Positions 25,947-34,367 of a stretch of 64,000 nt of DNA are shown here, in pieces. A program made the position numbers and the translations under genes. Position 1 is the first letter of the stretch; each line of letters opens with the position of its first letter. The stretch lies in NCBI GenBank assembly GCA_017521565.1, contig JAFXCE010000066.1:40990-104989 (forward strand). The letters are read 5' to 3'. Source of the stretch: Clostridia bacterium. GTDB taxonomy: Bacteria; Bacillota; Clostridia; Christensenellales; Aristaeellaceae. Under the pieces are notes generated by a model. It was not told the DNA's origin. It did no database searches and saw only the letters and a list, made by a program, of their open reading frames with translations.

Positions 25947-27290
25947 GTGAAACGCAATACGATTGCAACCGGGCTGCTGCTGGCATTCATTGTCAGCTTT
26001 GTTCTGTCCGGTGTTACGGCAGTCAGCACGGCCAAAGATGTCGTCGTCAGTACCACCGTATCTCATCTGGCCTCTGTTTACTCGCTCAGCAGCGCCGCCG
26101 TGCTGATTCTGCCGTTCATCATGGTTTTCATGCTCATGGCCCTGCTTTCTTTCCTGGCCAAGCAGAAAAACGTCGGCTTCATGTTCACCGCGCTTTCCGT
26201 GGTCTGCTATGTCGCGTTCCTGATTGCCTACTGTGCCGAGACGCGCAACACCTCTATGTACAACACGCTCAATGCCATGTTCCAGGAACAGGGCCTGCGT
26301 GTCAAGAAGCGTGACTTCTTCATCACCGTCACCCCGCAGTGGACCTGCTATCTGACGGTCCTGCTAGGTCTTGCGACCTGCGCTGTGTCCCTGCCGGACC
26401 TGCGCACCAGCACCACCCGCTACAGCCTCAAGTGTGAGCTGGAGCCGTACGCCTATATCGCGCCGCACGTGCTCTTCTTCACCCTGTTCACGCTGGTTCC
26501 GATTATCTACGGCGTGTACACTGCCTTCACCAAGTGGGATATCTATAATGAGCCGGTCTTTGTCGGCCTTGAAAACTTCAAGACTATCCTCTTCGCACAA
26601 GGCAACACCTATTACGGCCAGCTGCGCAACGGTCTTTGGAACACGGTTAAGTTCGTGCTCTACAATACCCCGTTCGGCATGGTTCTGCCGCTCGCGCTGG
26701 CTATGGCGCTGCGCAAGGTTACCCGCGGCAACAAATTCCTGCAGTCCGTGTTCTACCTTCCGGCGCTGATGTCCACGACCACAGTTATGCTGGCCTGGAC
26801 CTACTTCTTCCGCAAGACCTATGGTTTCGCGCCCAACTTCTTCGGCACCACGTTTGAATGGTTCGCTCCCCCCTATTCCTGGCTGATGCTCGTCATCATC
26901 ACGGCCTGGTGGAGCAACGGTACGAACATGGTTATCTTCCAGAGCTCCCTGGCGAGTATTCCGGAAGATCAGTATGAGGCTGCCTCCATTGATGGCGCCA
27001 ATGCTGTCCAGAAGTTCTGGTACGTCACCATTCCGAACATGTCTTATACCCTGATGTACACCTTCGTCACCACGGTCATTTCGCACTTCAACGTCTATGG
27101 TCAGCCGAACCTGATGATGGGCTACAACTACGAAGGCGCGAACGCGGTTCTTATGATGTACATCAAGGATACTGCCTTCCAGCAGGGCGTTGCCGGCATC
27201 GCGTCGGCCATGGCTCTGATTCTGGCTGCCGTCATCATGGTCGTTGCCTGGATCCAGCTGCGCATGATGATGAAGGACTCTAAGAACTGA
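25947..27290 (+). CDS. Carbohydrate ABC transporter permease with N-terminal membrane extension
   Basis: A 447-residue MalF-type permease starting at GTG, with GGAGG eight bases upstream. The usual permease (about 290 residues) starts near PYAYIAPHVLFFTLFTLVP (residue 165). The EAA coupling loop is EAASIDGANAVQKFWYVTIP (near 344-363). The preceding 160 residues contain about four extra hydrophobic helices (6-26, 50-70, 75-95, 132-150) that ordinary family members lack. It pairs with the next gene product. No ATPase gene is present, so a shared MsmX-type ATPase is likely. Confidence 0.9.
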   Translation: MKRNTIATGLLLAFIVSFVLSGVTAVSTAKDVVVSTTVSHLASVYSLSSAAVLILPFIMVFMLMALLSFLAKQKNVGFMFTALSVVCYVAFLIAYCAETRNTSMYNTLNAMFQEQGLRVKKRDFFITVTPQWTCYLTVLLGLATCAVSLPDLRTSTTRYSLKCELEPYAYIAPHVLFFTLFTLVPIIYGVYTAFTKWDIYNEPVFVGLENFKTILFAQGNTYYGQLRNGLWNTVKFVLYNTPFGMVLPLALAMALRKVTRGNKFLQSVFYLPALMSTTTVMLAWTYFFRKTYGFAPNFFGTTFEWFAPPYSWLMLVIITAWWSNGTNMVIFQSSLASIPEDQYEAASIDGANAVQKFWYVTIPNMSYTLMYTFVTTVISHFNVYGQPNLMMGYNYEGANAVLMMYIKDTAFQQGVAGIASAMALILAAVIMVVAWIQLRMMMKDSKN

Positions 27291-27307
27291 GAAAGGGGGA
27301 AGCAGAT

Positions 27308-28201
27308 ATGTATAGAAGCGTGAAAGAAAGCGAAAAGCGAGTCCGTATCATCTGTACGACCGTGCTTTTCCTCTTTGCCATTGTCTGGCTGATCCCGATC
27401 GTGTGGGTCATTCTGAACTCCTTCAAGACCAATACGGAGTTCGTCGCGTCCTATTCCAACTTTAACGGCCGCTGGGAGTACCTGAAGGCTATCCTGCCGG
27501 AGAGCATCAACTTCGGCAGCTATATCTCTCTGTTCACCGGCGAAGGCGTGCCGACGGTTGCGAACATCGACAAGATGATCATCAACTCCATCATCGTCTC
27601 CGTTTCTCAGACGATCATCGTTCTGGTCATCACCTCCATGTCCGCCTTTGCCTATGAGCGCCTCGAGTTCCCGATCGGCGACAAGGTGTTCTGGCTCCTG
27701 TTCTTCATCACCTTGATCCCGGGTTCCGTTTCCATCCTGCCGCTGTTCAAGATCTGTTACGCGCTGGGCTGGGTGAACAACATCAACGCCCTGATCTGGC
27801 CGCAGGTTGCCGGCGTCATGAACATCTTCCTGCTGCGCAACTTCATGAAATCCATCCCGAAGGAGATGGACGAAGCGGCCCGCATCGACGGCGCCAGCAA
27901 CTTTGCGATCTATCGCACGGTTATCGTCCCCTCCATCCAGCCAGTTCTGATGGTCGTCGCGCTCTTCGCCTTTAAGGCCGCGTGGAACGACTACCTCTGG
28001 CCGACCATCGTCATGAACGAGCCGAACAACCAGACGCTGACCTCCGGTCTTGCGCTGCTGAAGGGCCAGTACGATGTCGCCCAGTGGACCAACCTGCTGG
28101 CCAGCGCCGTCATCTCCATGATCGCGCCGTTCCTGCTGTATATGACCTGCCAGAAGTACTTCCTTAGGGGCATTTCCGTTTCGGCTTCCGTCAAGGGCTG
28201 A
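27308..28201 (+). CDS. Carbohydrate ABC transporter permease (MalG type)
   Basis: A 297-residue permease with six membrane helices. The EAA loop reads DEAARIDGASNFAIYRTVIVP (near 196), and the protein has the normal MalG length and a C-terminal YFLRGISVSASVKG, where the GISVSASVKG ending is characteristic of sugar permeases of this group. AAAGGGGG precedes the ATG, 17 bases after the partner permease gene. It ends the importer operon; a terminator follows. Confidence 0.93.
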   Translation: MYRSVKESEKRVRIICTTVLFLFAIVWLIPIVWVILNSFKTNTEFVASYSNFNGRWEYLKAILPESINFGSYISLFTGEGVPTVANIDKMIINSIIVSVSQTIIVLVITSMSAFAYERLEFPIGDKVFWLLFFITLIPGSVSILPLFKICYALGWVNNINALIWPQVAGVMNIFLLRNFMKSIPKEMDEAARIDGASNFAIYRTVIVPSIQPVLMVVALFAFKAAWNDYLWPTIVMNEPNNQTLTSGLALLKGQYDVAQWTNLLASAVISMIAPFLLYMTCQKYFLRGISVSASVKG

Positions 28202-28220
28202 TCCTGATGTCTCAAAAGTC

Positions 28221-28251
28221 AAAGGGATCTCGGTTTCCGGGATCCCTTTTT
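28221..28251 (+). terminator. Terminator of the carbohydrate importer operon
   Basis: AAAGGGATC and GATCCCTTT arms extended by CGG/CCG around a TTT loop, followed by five T. Confidence 0.85.
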
Positions 28252-28304
28252 CTCTCTCCTGATCACCCATCTCTCATGACAACGACGATGCAAGGAGAAT
28301 ACAC

Positions 28305-31300
28305 ATGGCAAAACGACCGAATCTGCTCTATGTCTTTGCCGATCAGCTCAGGCGCACCTCGTGCGGCTACACCGGCTACCAAAACGCGCAAACGCCCAAC
28401 ATCGACGCCCTCCATGCCGATAGCATGGACTTTTGTCAGGCTGTCTCCGGCCATCCGGTCTGCGCTCCCTATCGCGCCACGCTCTTCACCGGCAAGTACA
28501 CCACCTCCACCGGCATGGTCATCAACGAAATTCGCATGAATCCGAATCAGCGCTGCATCGGCCATGTGCTGACCGAGGGCGGCTATGAGACTGCCTACAT
28601 CGGCAAGTGGCATCTGTACGCCAACGAGCTGGGCAACCACTACGATCCCAAGAACTCCTTCGTCCCCAAGGGCCCCGACCGCCTTGGCTTTGACGATTAC
28701 TTCGCTGCTTACGGTTTCCATCATGAGTACTACGCACCGCATGCGTATCATCACGAGGACGGCCCGCAGAAGATCTTCGCCGACAAGTACGAACCGTACA
28801 GTCAGGTAGAAAACGCCATTCGTCACCTGAAGCGCCTGCATGACAATCCTGACAAGCCGTTTGCAATGTTCCTGTCGCTGGGCGTGCCGCACGACCCGTG
28901 GACGCCGGACAACGTGCTGCCCGAGGTGCTCGAGCGCTTCGACCCGAACGCCTATGACTATCCGCCCAACTACCTCCCCCAGGACGACCCGCACGGCGAT
29001 CTCTGGGCGCATCTGTCCGAAGAAGAGCGTAAGGAGCTTCCCTCCTGGATGCGCTGCTACGATGCGATGGTCGCCAGCCTTGACGAGTGCATCGGCACGC
29101 TGATGAAGGCTGTCAAAGAGATGGGCCTTGAGGAGGATACCATCATCATCTTCACCTCCGACCACGGCGAATGCTTCGGCGCGCACGGCCGCAGGGCAAA
29201 GAACATCTTCTACGAAGAGGCGCTGCGCGTGCCGTTCATGGTGCGCCTGCCGGGCGGCAGGCAGGCCAAGACGACCTGCGACGCCTGCCTGAACACCGTC
29301 GACATCATGCCTACGCTGCTTGATCTGCTTGGCCTTGAAAAGCCGCAGGGCATTCAGGGCAGCAGCCTTGCCGGCCTGATCACCGGCGAAAACGACGAAG
29401 AGCCGGAATTCCAGTTCCTGCAGGGTGTCGGCGCGGTTGCGGCATGGGGCGACGGCTACGAATGGCGCGGCATCCGCAACAAGCAGTACACCTACGCCAA
29501 GTACCGCGTGGATGGCATGGAACTGCTGTTTGACCATCAGAACGATCCCTACCAGATGACCAACCTGATCGACGATCCCGCGTATGCCGAAACCGCCGAT
29601 GCGCTGCGTGCCGCCATGGCTGCCGAAATGAAGCGCATCAACGACAATTTCGAGCCCAGCAGCTACTACAAGGAGAACTGGACGCGCGACCGCATGATCA
29701 TCAAGACCGCCACGGAGGATTATATGACGCCTGCTGATATCAAGCCTTCTGCGCCGGACATCCCGCGTCCGGAATATCCGCGCCCGCAGTTCGTCCGCAG
29801 TGAATGGATGAACCTCAACGGCGAATGGGACTTTGAAATGGACCATGGCTGCTCCGGCCGCAAGCGCGGCCTTGTCGAGCAGAAGAGCCTGTCCGGCAAA
29901 ATCATCGTCCCGTTCTGCCCGGAGAGCGAACTCTCCGGCGTGAACTATAAGGACTTCATCAACTGCGTCTGGTATAAGCGCAGCTTCACCCTCCCAGAGA
30001 GCGCAGCTGGCAAGCGCGTACATCTCAACTTCGGCGCCGTGGATTACCGCAGTGAAGTCTGGGTCAACGGCAAGTCCGTCGGCAAACACGAGGGCGGCTA
30101 CAGCGCCTTCTCCTTTGATATCACCGATGCGTTGGTCGCCGGTGAAAACCAGATTACCGTCTGCGCCGAGGACGACGTCCGCAGCGGCAAACAGCCTGGC
30201 GGCAAGCAGAGCCGCCGCTACGAATCCTACGGCTGCTTCTACACCCGCACGACTGGCATCTGGCAAACTGTCTGGCTGGAGTGGATGGACGAAAACCACT
30301 TCGATCAGGTCCATATCACGCCGGACGCCGCCAACAGCACCATCCACATTCGCGCCCGCATCCACGGCGGCAAGGGCTGCTCCATCCGCGTTGCGACCGC
30401 CTACAAGGATGACTATACCGGAAACGGCGAATTCGCTGTCAACAACGGCTGGGCCGAAGGCACGATCGCGCTGACCAAGACCTTCCTGTGGAATGTCGGC
30501 GACGGCAAGCTCTATGATCTGCAGCTCCAGCTGGTGAAGGATGGCGAAGTGAAGGATTCTCTGTCCAGCTATTTCGGTCTGCGCAGCGTCGGCTTTGACG
30601 GCATGAAGTTCGTCGTCAACGGCAAGCCGGTCTTCCAGCGCCTGATTCTGGATCAGGGCTTCTATCCGGACGGCATCTATACCGCTCCGAGCGACGAAGC
30701 GCTCCGCCGCGATATCGAGCTGAGCATGGACATGGGCTTCAACGGCGCACGCCTGCACCAGAAGGTCTTTGAGCCGCGCTTCCTCTATTGGGCGGATCGC
30801 AAAGGCTACCTCTGCTGGGGCGAAATGGCCAACTGGGATCTGGACCACTCCAATATCGCTGCGCTGAACGCGTTCCTGAAGGAATGGCTGGAGGTTGTCG
30901 CACGCGACTATAGCTCCCCTGCGATCATCGGCTGGTGCCCGTTCAACGAAACCTGGGACTTTGAGGGCCGCCGCCAGAACGACGATGTGCTGCGCATGAT
31001 CTACCGCACGACCAAAGCGCTGGACGCCACCCGCCCGGTCATCGATACCTCCGGTAACTATCATGTTGAGACGGATATCTTCGACGTACATGACTATGTG
31101 CAGGATCCTGAAGAGTTCGCACGCCGCTACGGCAAGGGTACTGCGCCGATCTATGAGCGCTTCCCGGATCGTCAGCAGTACGTCAGCGGCCCGGTCTTTG
31201 TCAGCGAATATGGCGGTATCCGCTGGTCTGATGACGCATCCGGCTGGGGATACGGCGAAGGTCCGAAGACCGAAGAGGAATTCATTGCCCGCTATGATGG

Positions 31301-31472
31301 CCTGACCACTGCCCTGCTGGATAACCCCGATCACTTCGGCTTCTGCTATACGCAGCTGACCGACGTCGAGCAGGAACAGAACGGCCTGTATACCTATCAA
31401 CGCAAGGCGAAGTTTGATCCGGCAATCATCCGCGCGATCAACACGAAGAAAGCCGCCATCGAAGAGGAATAA
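28305..31472 (+). CDS. Sulfatase fused to a family 2 glycoside hydrolase (single polypeptide)
   Basis: A 1055-residue protein without signal peptide, so cytoplasmic. Residues 1-460 are a type I sulfatase: metal-binding LLYVFADQLR, formylglycine motif CAPYR (Cys53) followed by ATLFTGKY, IGKWHL, and the second metal site FTSDHGE. From about residue 490 a family 2 glycosidase follows: jelly-roll segment WMNLNGEWDFEM, ARTTGIW-like FYTRTTGIWQTVWLE, the acid/base GWCPFNETWD (Glu882) and nucleophile VSEYGG (Glu968). Both active sites look complete. It would remove sulfate and then a sugar from an imported sulfated oligosaccharide. Cys53 needs an anaerobic sulfatase-maturing enzyme not encoded here. 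It follows the sugar importer and lies opposite a sugar isomerase gene. Confidence 0.9.
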   Translation: MAKRPNLLYVFADQLRRTSCGYTGYQNAQTPNIDALHADSMDFCQAVSGHPVCAPYRATLFTGKYTTSTGMVINEIRMNPNQRCIGHVLTEGGYETAYIGKWHLYANELGNHYDPKNSFVPKGPDRLGFDDYFAAYGFHHEYYAPHAYHHEDGPQKIFADKYEPYSQVENAIRHLKRLHDNPDKPFAMFLSLGVPHDPWTPDNVLPEVLERFDPNAYDYPPNYLPQDDPHGDLWAHLSEEERKELPSWMRCYDAMVASLDECIGTLMKAVKEMGLEEDTIIIFTSDHGECFGAHGRRAKNIFYEEALRVPFMVRLPGGRQAKTTCDACLNTVDIMPTLLDLLGLEKPQGIQGSSLAGLITGENDEEPEFQFLQGVGAVAAWGDGYEWRGIRNKQYTYAKYRVDGMELLFDHQNDPYQMTNLIDDPAYAETADALRAAMAAEMKRINDNFEPSSYYKENWTRDRMIIKTATEDYMTPADIKPSAPDIPRPEYPRPQFVRSEWMNLNGEWDFEMDHGCSGRKRGLVEQKSLSGKIIVPFCPESELSGVNYKDFINCVWYKRSFTLPESAAGKRVHLNFGAVDYRSEVWVNGKSVGKHEGGYSAFSFDITDALVAGENQITVCAEDDVRSGKQPGGKQSRRYESYGCFYTRTTGIWQTVWLEWMDENHFDQVHITPDAANSTIHIRARIHGGKGCSIRVATAYKDDYTGNGEFAVNNGWAEGTIALTKTFLWNVGDGKLYDLQLQLVKDGEVKDSLSSYFGLRSVGFDGMKFVVNGKPVFQRLILDQGFYPDGIYTAPSDEALRRDIELSMDMGFNGARLHQKVFEPRFLYWADRKGYLCWGEMANWDLDHSNIAALNAFLKEWLEVVARDYSSPAIIGWCPFNETWDFEGRRQNDDVLRMIYRTTKALDATRPVIDTSGNYHVETDIFDVHDYVQDPEEFARRYGKGTAPIYERFPDRQQYVSGPVFVSEYGGIRWSDDASGWGYGEGPKTEEEFIARYDGLTTALLDNPDHFGFCYTQLTDVEQEQNGLYTYQRKAKFDPAIIRAINTKKAAIEEE

Positions 31473-31485
31473 ACACCTAAGCAAC

Positions 31486-31517
31486 GAGAACCCCCTCCCG
31501 ACCGGGAGAGGGTTCTC
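31486..31517. terminator. Bidirectional terminator
   Basis: A 15-base arm (GAGAACCC...TCCCG) pairs with CGGGA...GGGTTCTC around a two-base centre, with one bulge. It separates the convergent sulfatase and isomerase genes. Confidence 0.8.
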
Positions 31518-31534
31518 TCTTATGCTTCTTTATC

Positions 31535-32374
31535 TCACAGCTTGCGCTTGGCAGCCACACGGCAGGCGCGGACATAACACTCGGCAATATACTGCTGAAT
31601 CGGCATCTGGGCGTATTTATGATTCTCATAGCGGCCCGGCTTGGAGAGCGTGTTGAGCTCAAAGGTCATGATGCCCTTGTAGCCGCAGCGATCAAGGCGC
31701 GCAGCGATGCCGTCCCAATCGGCGATGCCATCGAACGGAAGCAGATGCAGATCGTCGATGAACGTGATCTTACCCTGTGGATCGCGAATGCCCAGATTGT
31801 CGTTGATGTGCGTCGCAATCAGGCGGTCGCCATAGAGGGCCAGCAGATCCTGCGAGTGGTTATAGCACATCTCATGGCCGGTATCCCAGCAGAAACCAAC
31901 GTTCGGGCTGTCCTTGAATGCCTCCAGCAGCGCGGCGAGGTACTCTTCGCCCTCGGTGTTTTCAAAGGCGAGCTTGACGCCGGACGCTTCCGCCGCCTTG
32001 ACCAGCTTACCAAAGCGCTCAATACCGATTGCTGTCGGCGTATGGTCCTCAAAGCCAATGAACGCGTGCACAACCATGATCGGCGCACCGAAGCGGACAC
32101 AGTCCGCCAGACAGGCCAGAAGCTCGTCAAGGGCAATCTGGCCCTTTTTCTCATCGTCGCCCCACATATCCGCTGCCTTGGTGAACGGCGCATGGATAGA
32201 CTGCAGGATCATGCCCAGTTCCTTGCCCAGCTCCACACAGGAGCTCAGGTCAACACCCTCGTCCCACGGAAGGAAATACGCGTCAAATCCCGCCGCATGG
32301 AACAGCCTGATCTGTTCCTCGCCGGAGATGCCAAACTGCGGGTTCACGCTCAGGCAAAGTGTTTGATTCCACAT
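31535..32374 (-). CDS. Sugar phosphate isomerase/epimerase (xylose isomerase-like TIM barrel)
   Basis: A 279-residue TIM-barrel protein of the AP-endonuclease-2 fold. Metal ligands are visible in order: AFENTEGEEY, CWDTGHEMC, IATHINDN and GIMTFELN. These proteins isomerise, epimerise or dehydrate small sugars or inositols. GAGGAG lies nine bases before the ATG. It is convergent with the sulfatase-glycosidase gene, and its product may process the sugar released by that enzyme, though this is inferred from position only. Confidence 0.88.
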   Translation of the reverse strand: MWNQTLCLSVNPQFGISGEEQIRLFHAAGFDAYFLPWDEGVDLSSCVELGKELGMILQSIHAPFTKAADMWGDDEKKGQIALDELLACLADCVRFGAPIMVVHAFIGFEDHTPTAIGIERFGKLVKAAEASGVKLAFENTEGEEYLAALLEAFKDSPNVGFCWDTGHEMCYNHSQDLLALYGDRLIATHINDNLGIRDPQGKITFIDDLHLLPFDGIADWDGIAARLDRCGYKGIMTFELNTLSKPGRYENHKYAQMPIQQYIAECYVRACRVAAKRKL

Positions 32375-32447
32375 CGCTGTATACTCCTCTCAATATCATC
32401 TTTTTCTCTTGTCGCCCTATACTTTCGCTTCTCTTTATGATGCTAAT

Positions 32448-32476
32448 ACTATACCACATTCCCGGCATTTTGTCAG
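32448..32476 (-). promoter_or_regulatory. Predicted promoter of the isomerase/epimerase gene
   Basis: Minus strand CTGACA (32476-32471) and TATAGT (32453-32448), spacer 17. Confidence 0.6.
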
Positions 32477-32557
32477 TCTGTTATTTCATGATATGCATTC
32501 GAAATGTGCTCCTCGCTTTGCCTTTATGACTTTCTTTTCTGAACGCTTTCATTATTC

Positions 32558-32586
32558 TTGAAATTTCTCTCAATTGCTAGTATACT
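32558..32586 (+). promoter_or_regulatory. Predicted promoter of pgi
   Basis: TTGAAA (32558-32563) and TATACT (32581-32586), spacer 17; divergent from the isomerase promoter 80 bases away. Confidence 0.7.
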
Positions 32587-32646
32587 TGATGATGTATATA
32601 CATGATTTATGTACTCTTTTCATGTACAATAAGGAGGCTTTCCACA

Positions 32647-34227
32647 ATGGTTGTTTGGAAAAACATGGATACGCTTGCCGCTTATCAGGATCTGCTGAAG
32701 GCGGAAAAGCTCGATCTCGTCAAGGCGATGTCCGGCGAAAACGGCGCTGAGCGCGTGAAAAACTATTCCGTTCCCATGGGCGCTGAGCTCGACTTCAACT
32801 TTGGTGCGCGTCCGGTCGACGACAACATTCTCTCCCTCCTTGCGCAGTTCGCCAAGGAGCAGCAGCTCTGCGAAAAGTTCGCCGCGCTCTACAACGGCGA
32901 AGTGATCAACACCGGCGAGAAGCGCCGCGTTCTGCATCATATGTGCCGCGGCCAGCTGGGCGACGCTGTGGTTGCAGACGGTGTTGACAAGCGCGCTTTC
33001 TACGTTGAGCAGCAGACCAAGATCGCTGAACTGGCCAAGAAGGTTCATGCCGGCGAGATCACCAACGCTGCAGGCGAAAAGTTCACCACCGTCGTGCAGA
33101 TCGGCATCGGCGGCAGCGATCTCGGCCCCCGCGCCATCTATCTGGCGCTGGAGAACTGGGCGAAGGTCAACAACACCCTCAAGATGAAGGCCGAGTTCAT
33201 CTCCAATGTCGATCCGGACGACGCCGCCGGCGTGCTTTCCAAGATCGATGTCGCGCACTCCCTGTTTGTTCTGGTCTCCAAGTCCGGCACCACGCTGGAA
33301 ACCCTGACCAACGAATCCTTCGTCAAGGATGCGCTGGCCAAGGCCGGTCTGGACGCCTCCAAGCACATGATCGCCGTCACCAGCGAAACCTCTCCGCTGG
33401 CAAAGAGCTCCGATTATCTGGCTGCCTTCTTCATGGACGACTATATCGGCGGCCGCTACTCCTCTACCTCCGGCGTCGGCGGCGCGGTGCTGTCTCTGGC
33501 GTTCGGTCCGGAAGTCTTCGCTGCGTTCCTCGACGGCGCTGCCGAGGCGGATGTTCTGGCCAAGAATGAGGATCTGCTGAAGAACCCGGCTATGCTCGAC
33601 GCGCTGATCGGCGTGTATGAGCGCAATGTGCTCGGCTATCCGAACACCGCTGTCCTGCCCTACTCTCAGGCGCTGAGCCGCTTCCCGGCCCACCTGCAGC
33701 AGCTGGATATGGAATCCAACGGCAAGAGCGTCAACCGCTTCGGCGAGCCGGTTGACTATGTGACCGGTCCGATCATCTTCGGCGAGCCGGGCACCAACGG
33801 CCAGCATTCCTTCTATCAGCTCCTGCATCAGGGTACCGACATCGTTCCGCTGCAGTTTGTCGGCTTCCGCAGCAGCCAGATGGATTCTGACGTCGTGATT
33901 CAGGGCAGCACCAGCCAGCAGAAGCTCTGCGCGAACGTCGCTGCGCAGATCATGGCTTTCGCCTGCGGCAAGCAGGACGACGACCTGAACAAGAACTTCG
34001 CGGGCGGCCGTCCCTCCAGCATCATCATCGGCAAGAAGCTGACCCCGAAGGCTCTGGGCGCGCTGCTGGCGCACTTCGAGAACAAGGTCATGTTCCAGGG
34101 CTTCGCCTGGAACCTCAACAGCTTCGATCAGGAAGGCGTCCAGCTGGGCAAGGTTCTCGCCAAGCGCGTTCTGGCGCACGAAACCGACGGCGCACTGAAG
34201 GTCTACAGCGATCTGCTGGGCATCTGA
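32647..34227 (+). CDS. pgi: Glucose-6-phosphate isomerase (long form)
   Basis: A 526-residue enzyme interconverting glucose 6-phosphate and fructose 6-phosphate. Phosphate-binding VQIGIGGSDLGPRAI (near 140), LVSKSGTTLETLTN (near 205) and active-site segments GEPGTNGQHSFYQLLHQG and LNSFDQEGVQLGK are present. Most Firmicutes have a form of about 450 residues; this one resembles the longer type. AAGGAGG precedes the ATG at 32647, which is preferred over an upstream start at 32602. A terminator follows directly. Confidence 0.96.
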   Translation: MVVWKNMDTLAAYQDLLKAEKLDLVKAMSGENGAERVKNYSVPMGAELDFNFGARPVDDNILSLLAQFAKEQQLCEKFAALYNGEVINTGEKRRVLHHMCRGQLGDAVVADGVDKRAFYVEQQTKIAELAKKVHAGEITNAAGEKFTTVVQIGIGGSDLGPRAIYLALENWAKVNNTLKMKAEFISNVDPDDAAGVLSKIDVAHSLFVLVSKSGTTLETLTNESFVKDALAKAGLDASKHMIAVTSETSPLAKSSDYLAAFFMDDYIGGRYSSTSGVGGAVLSLAFGPEVFAAFLDGAAEADVLAKNEDLLKNPAMLDALIGVYERNVLGYPNTAVLPYSQALSRFPAHLQQLDMESNGKSVNRFGEPVDYVTGPIIFGEPGTNGQHSFYQLLHQGTDIVPLQFVGFRSSQMDSDVVIQGSTSQQKLCANVAAQIMAFACGKQDDDLNKNFAGGRPSSIIIGKKLTPKALGALLAHFENKVMFQGFAWNLNSFDQEGVQLGKVLAKRVLAHETDGALKVYSDLLGI

Positions 34228-34248
34228 TCACTTCATATTTGCATATCG

Positions 34249-34277
34249 CGGGACAGGGCATCTCCTGTCCCGTTTTT
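34249..34277 (+). terminator. Terminator of pgi
   Basis: CGGGACAGG, six-base loop, CCTGTCCCG and five T, 21 bases after the stop. Confidence 0.9.
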
Positions 34278-34300
34278 ATATATGCATAGGGCAAAAATGA

Positions 34301-34329
34301 TTGTGTACCCGCCCTGTTCCCTGTATAAT
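34301..34329 (+). promoter_or_regulatory. Predicted promoter of the DUF5107-TPR gene
   Basis: TTGTGT (34301-34306) and a perfect TATAAT (34324-34329), spacer 17. Confidence 0.7.
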
Positions 34330-34367
34330 GGATGTATCATCGATTTGTCGCAATCAGGAGGCATACT

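Noticed and set aside
28263..31484. A 1073-codon open frame antisense to the sulfatase-glycosidase
   Set aside because: It mirrors the codon structure of the real gene, shows no domain, and lacks a promoter or ribosome site; GC-rich genes often leave one antisense frame open.
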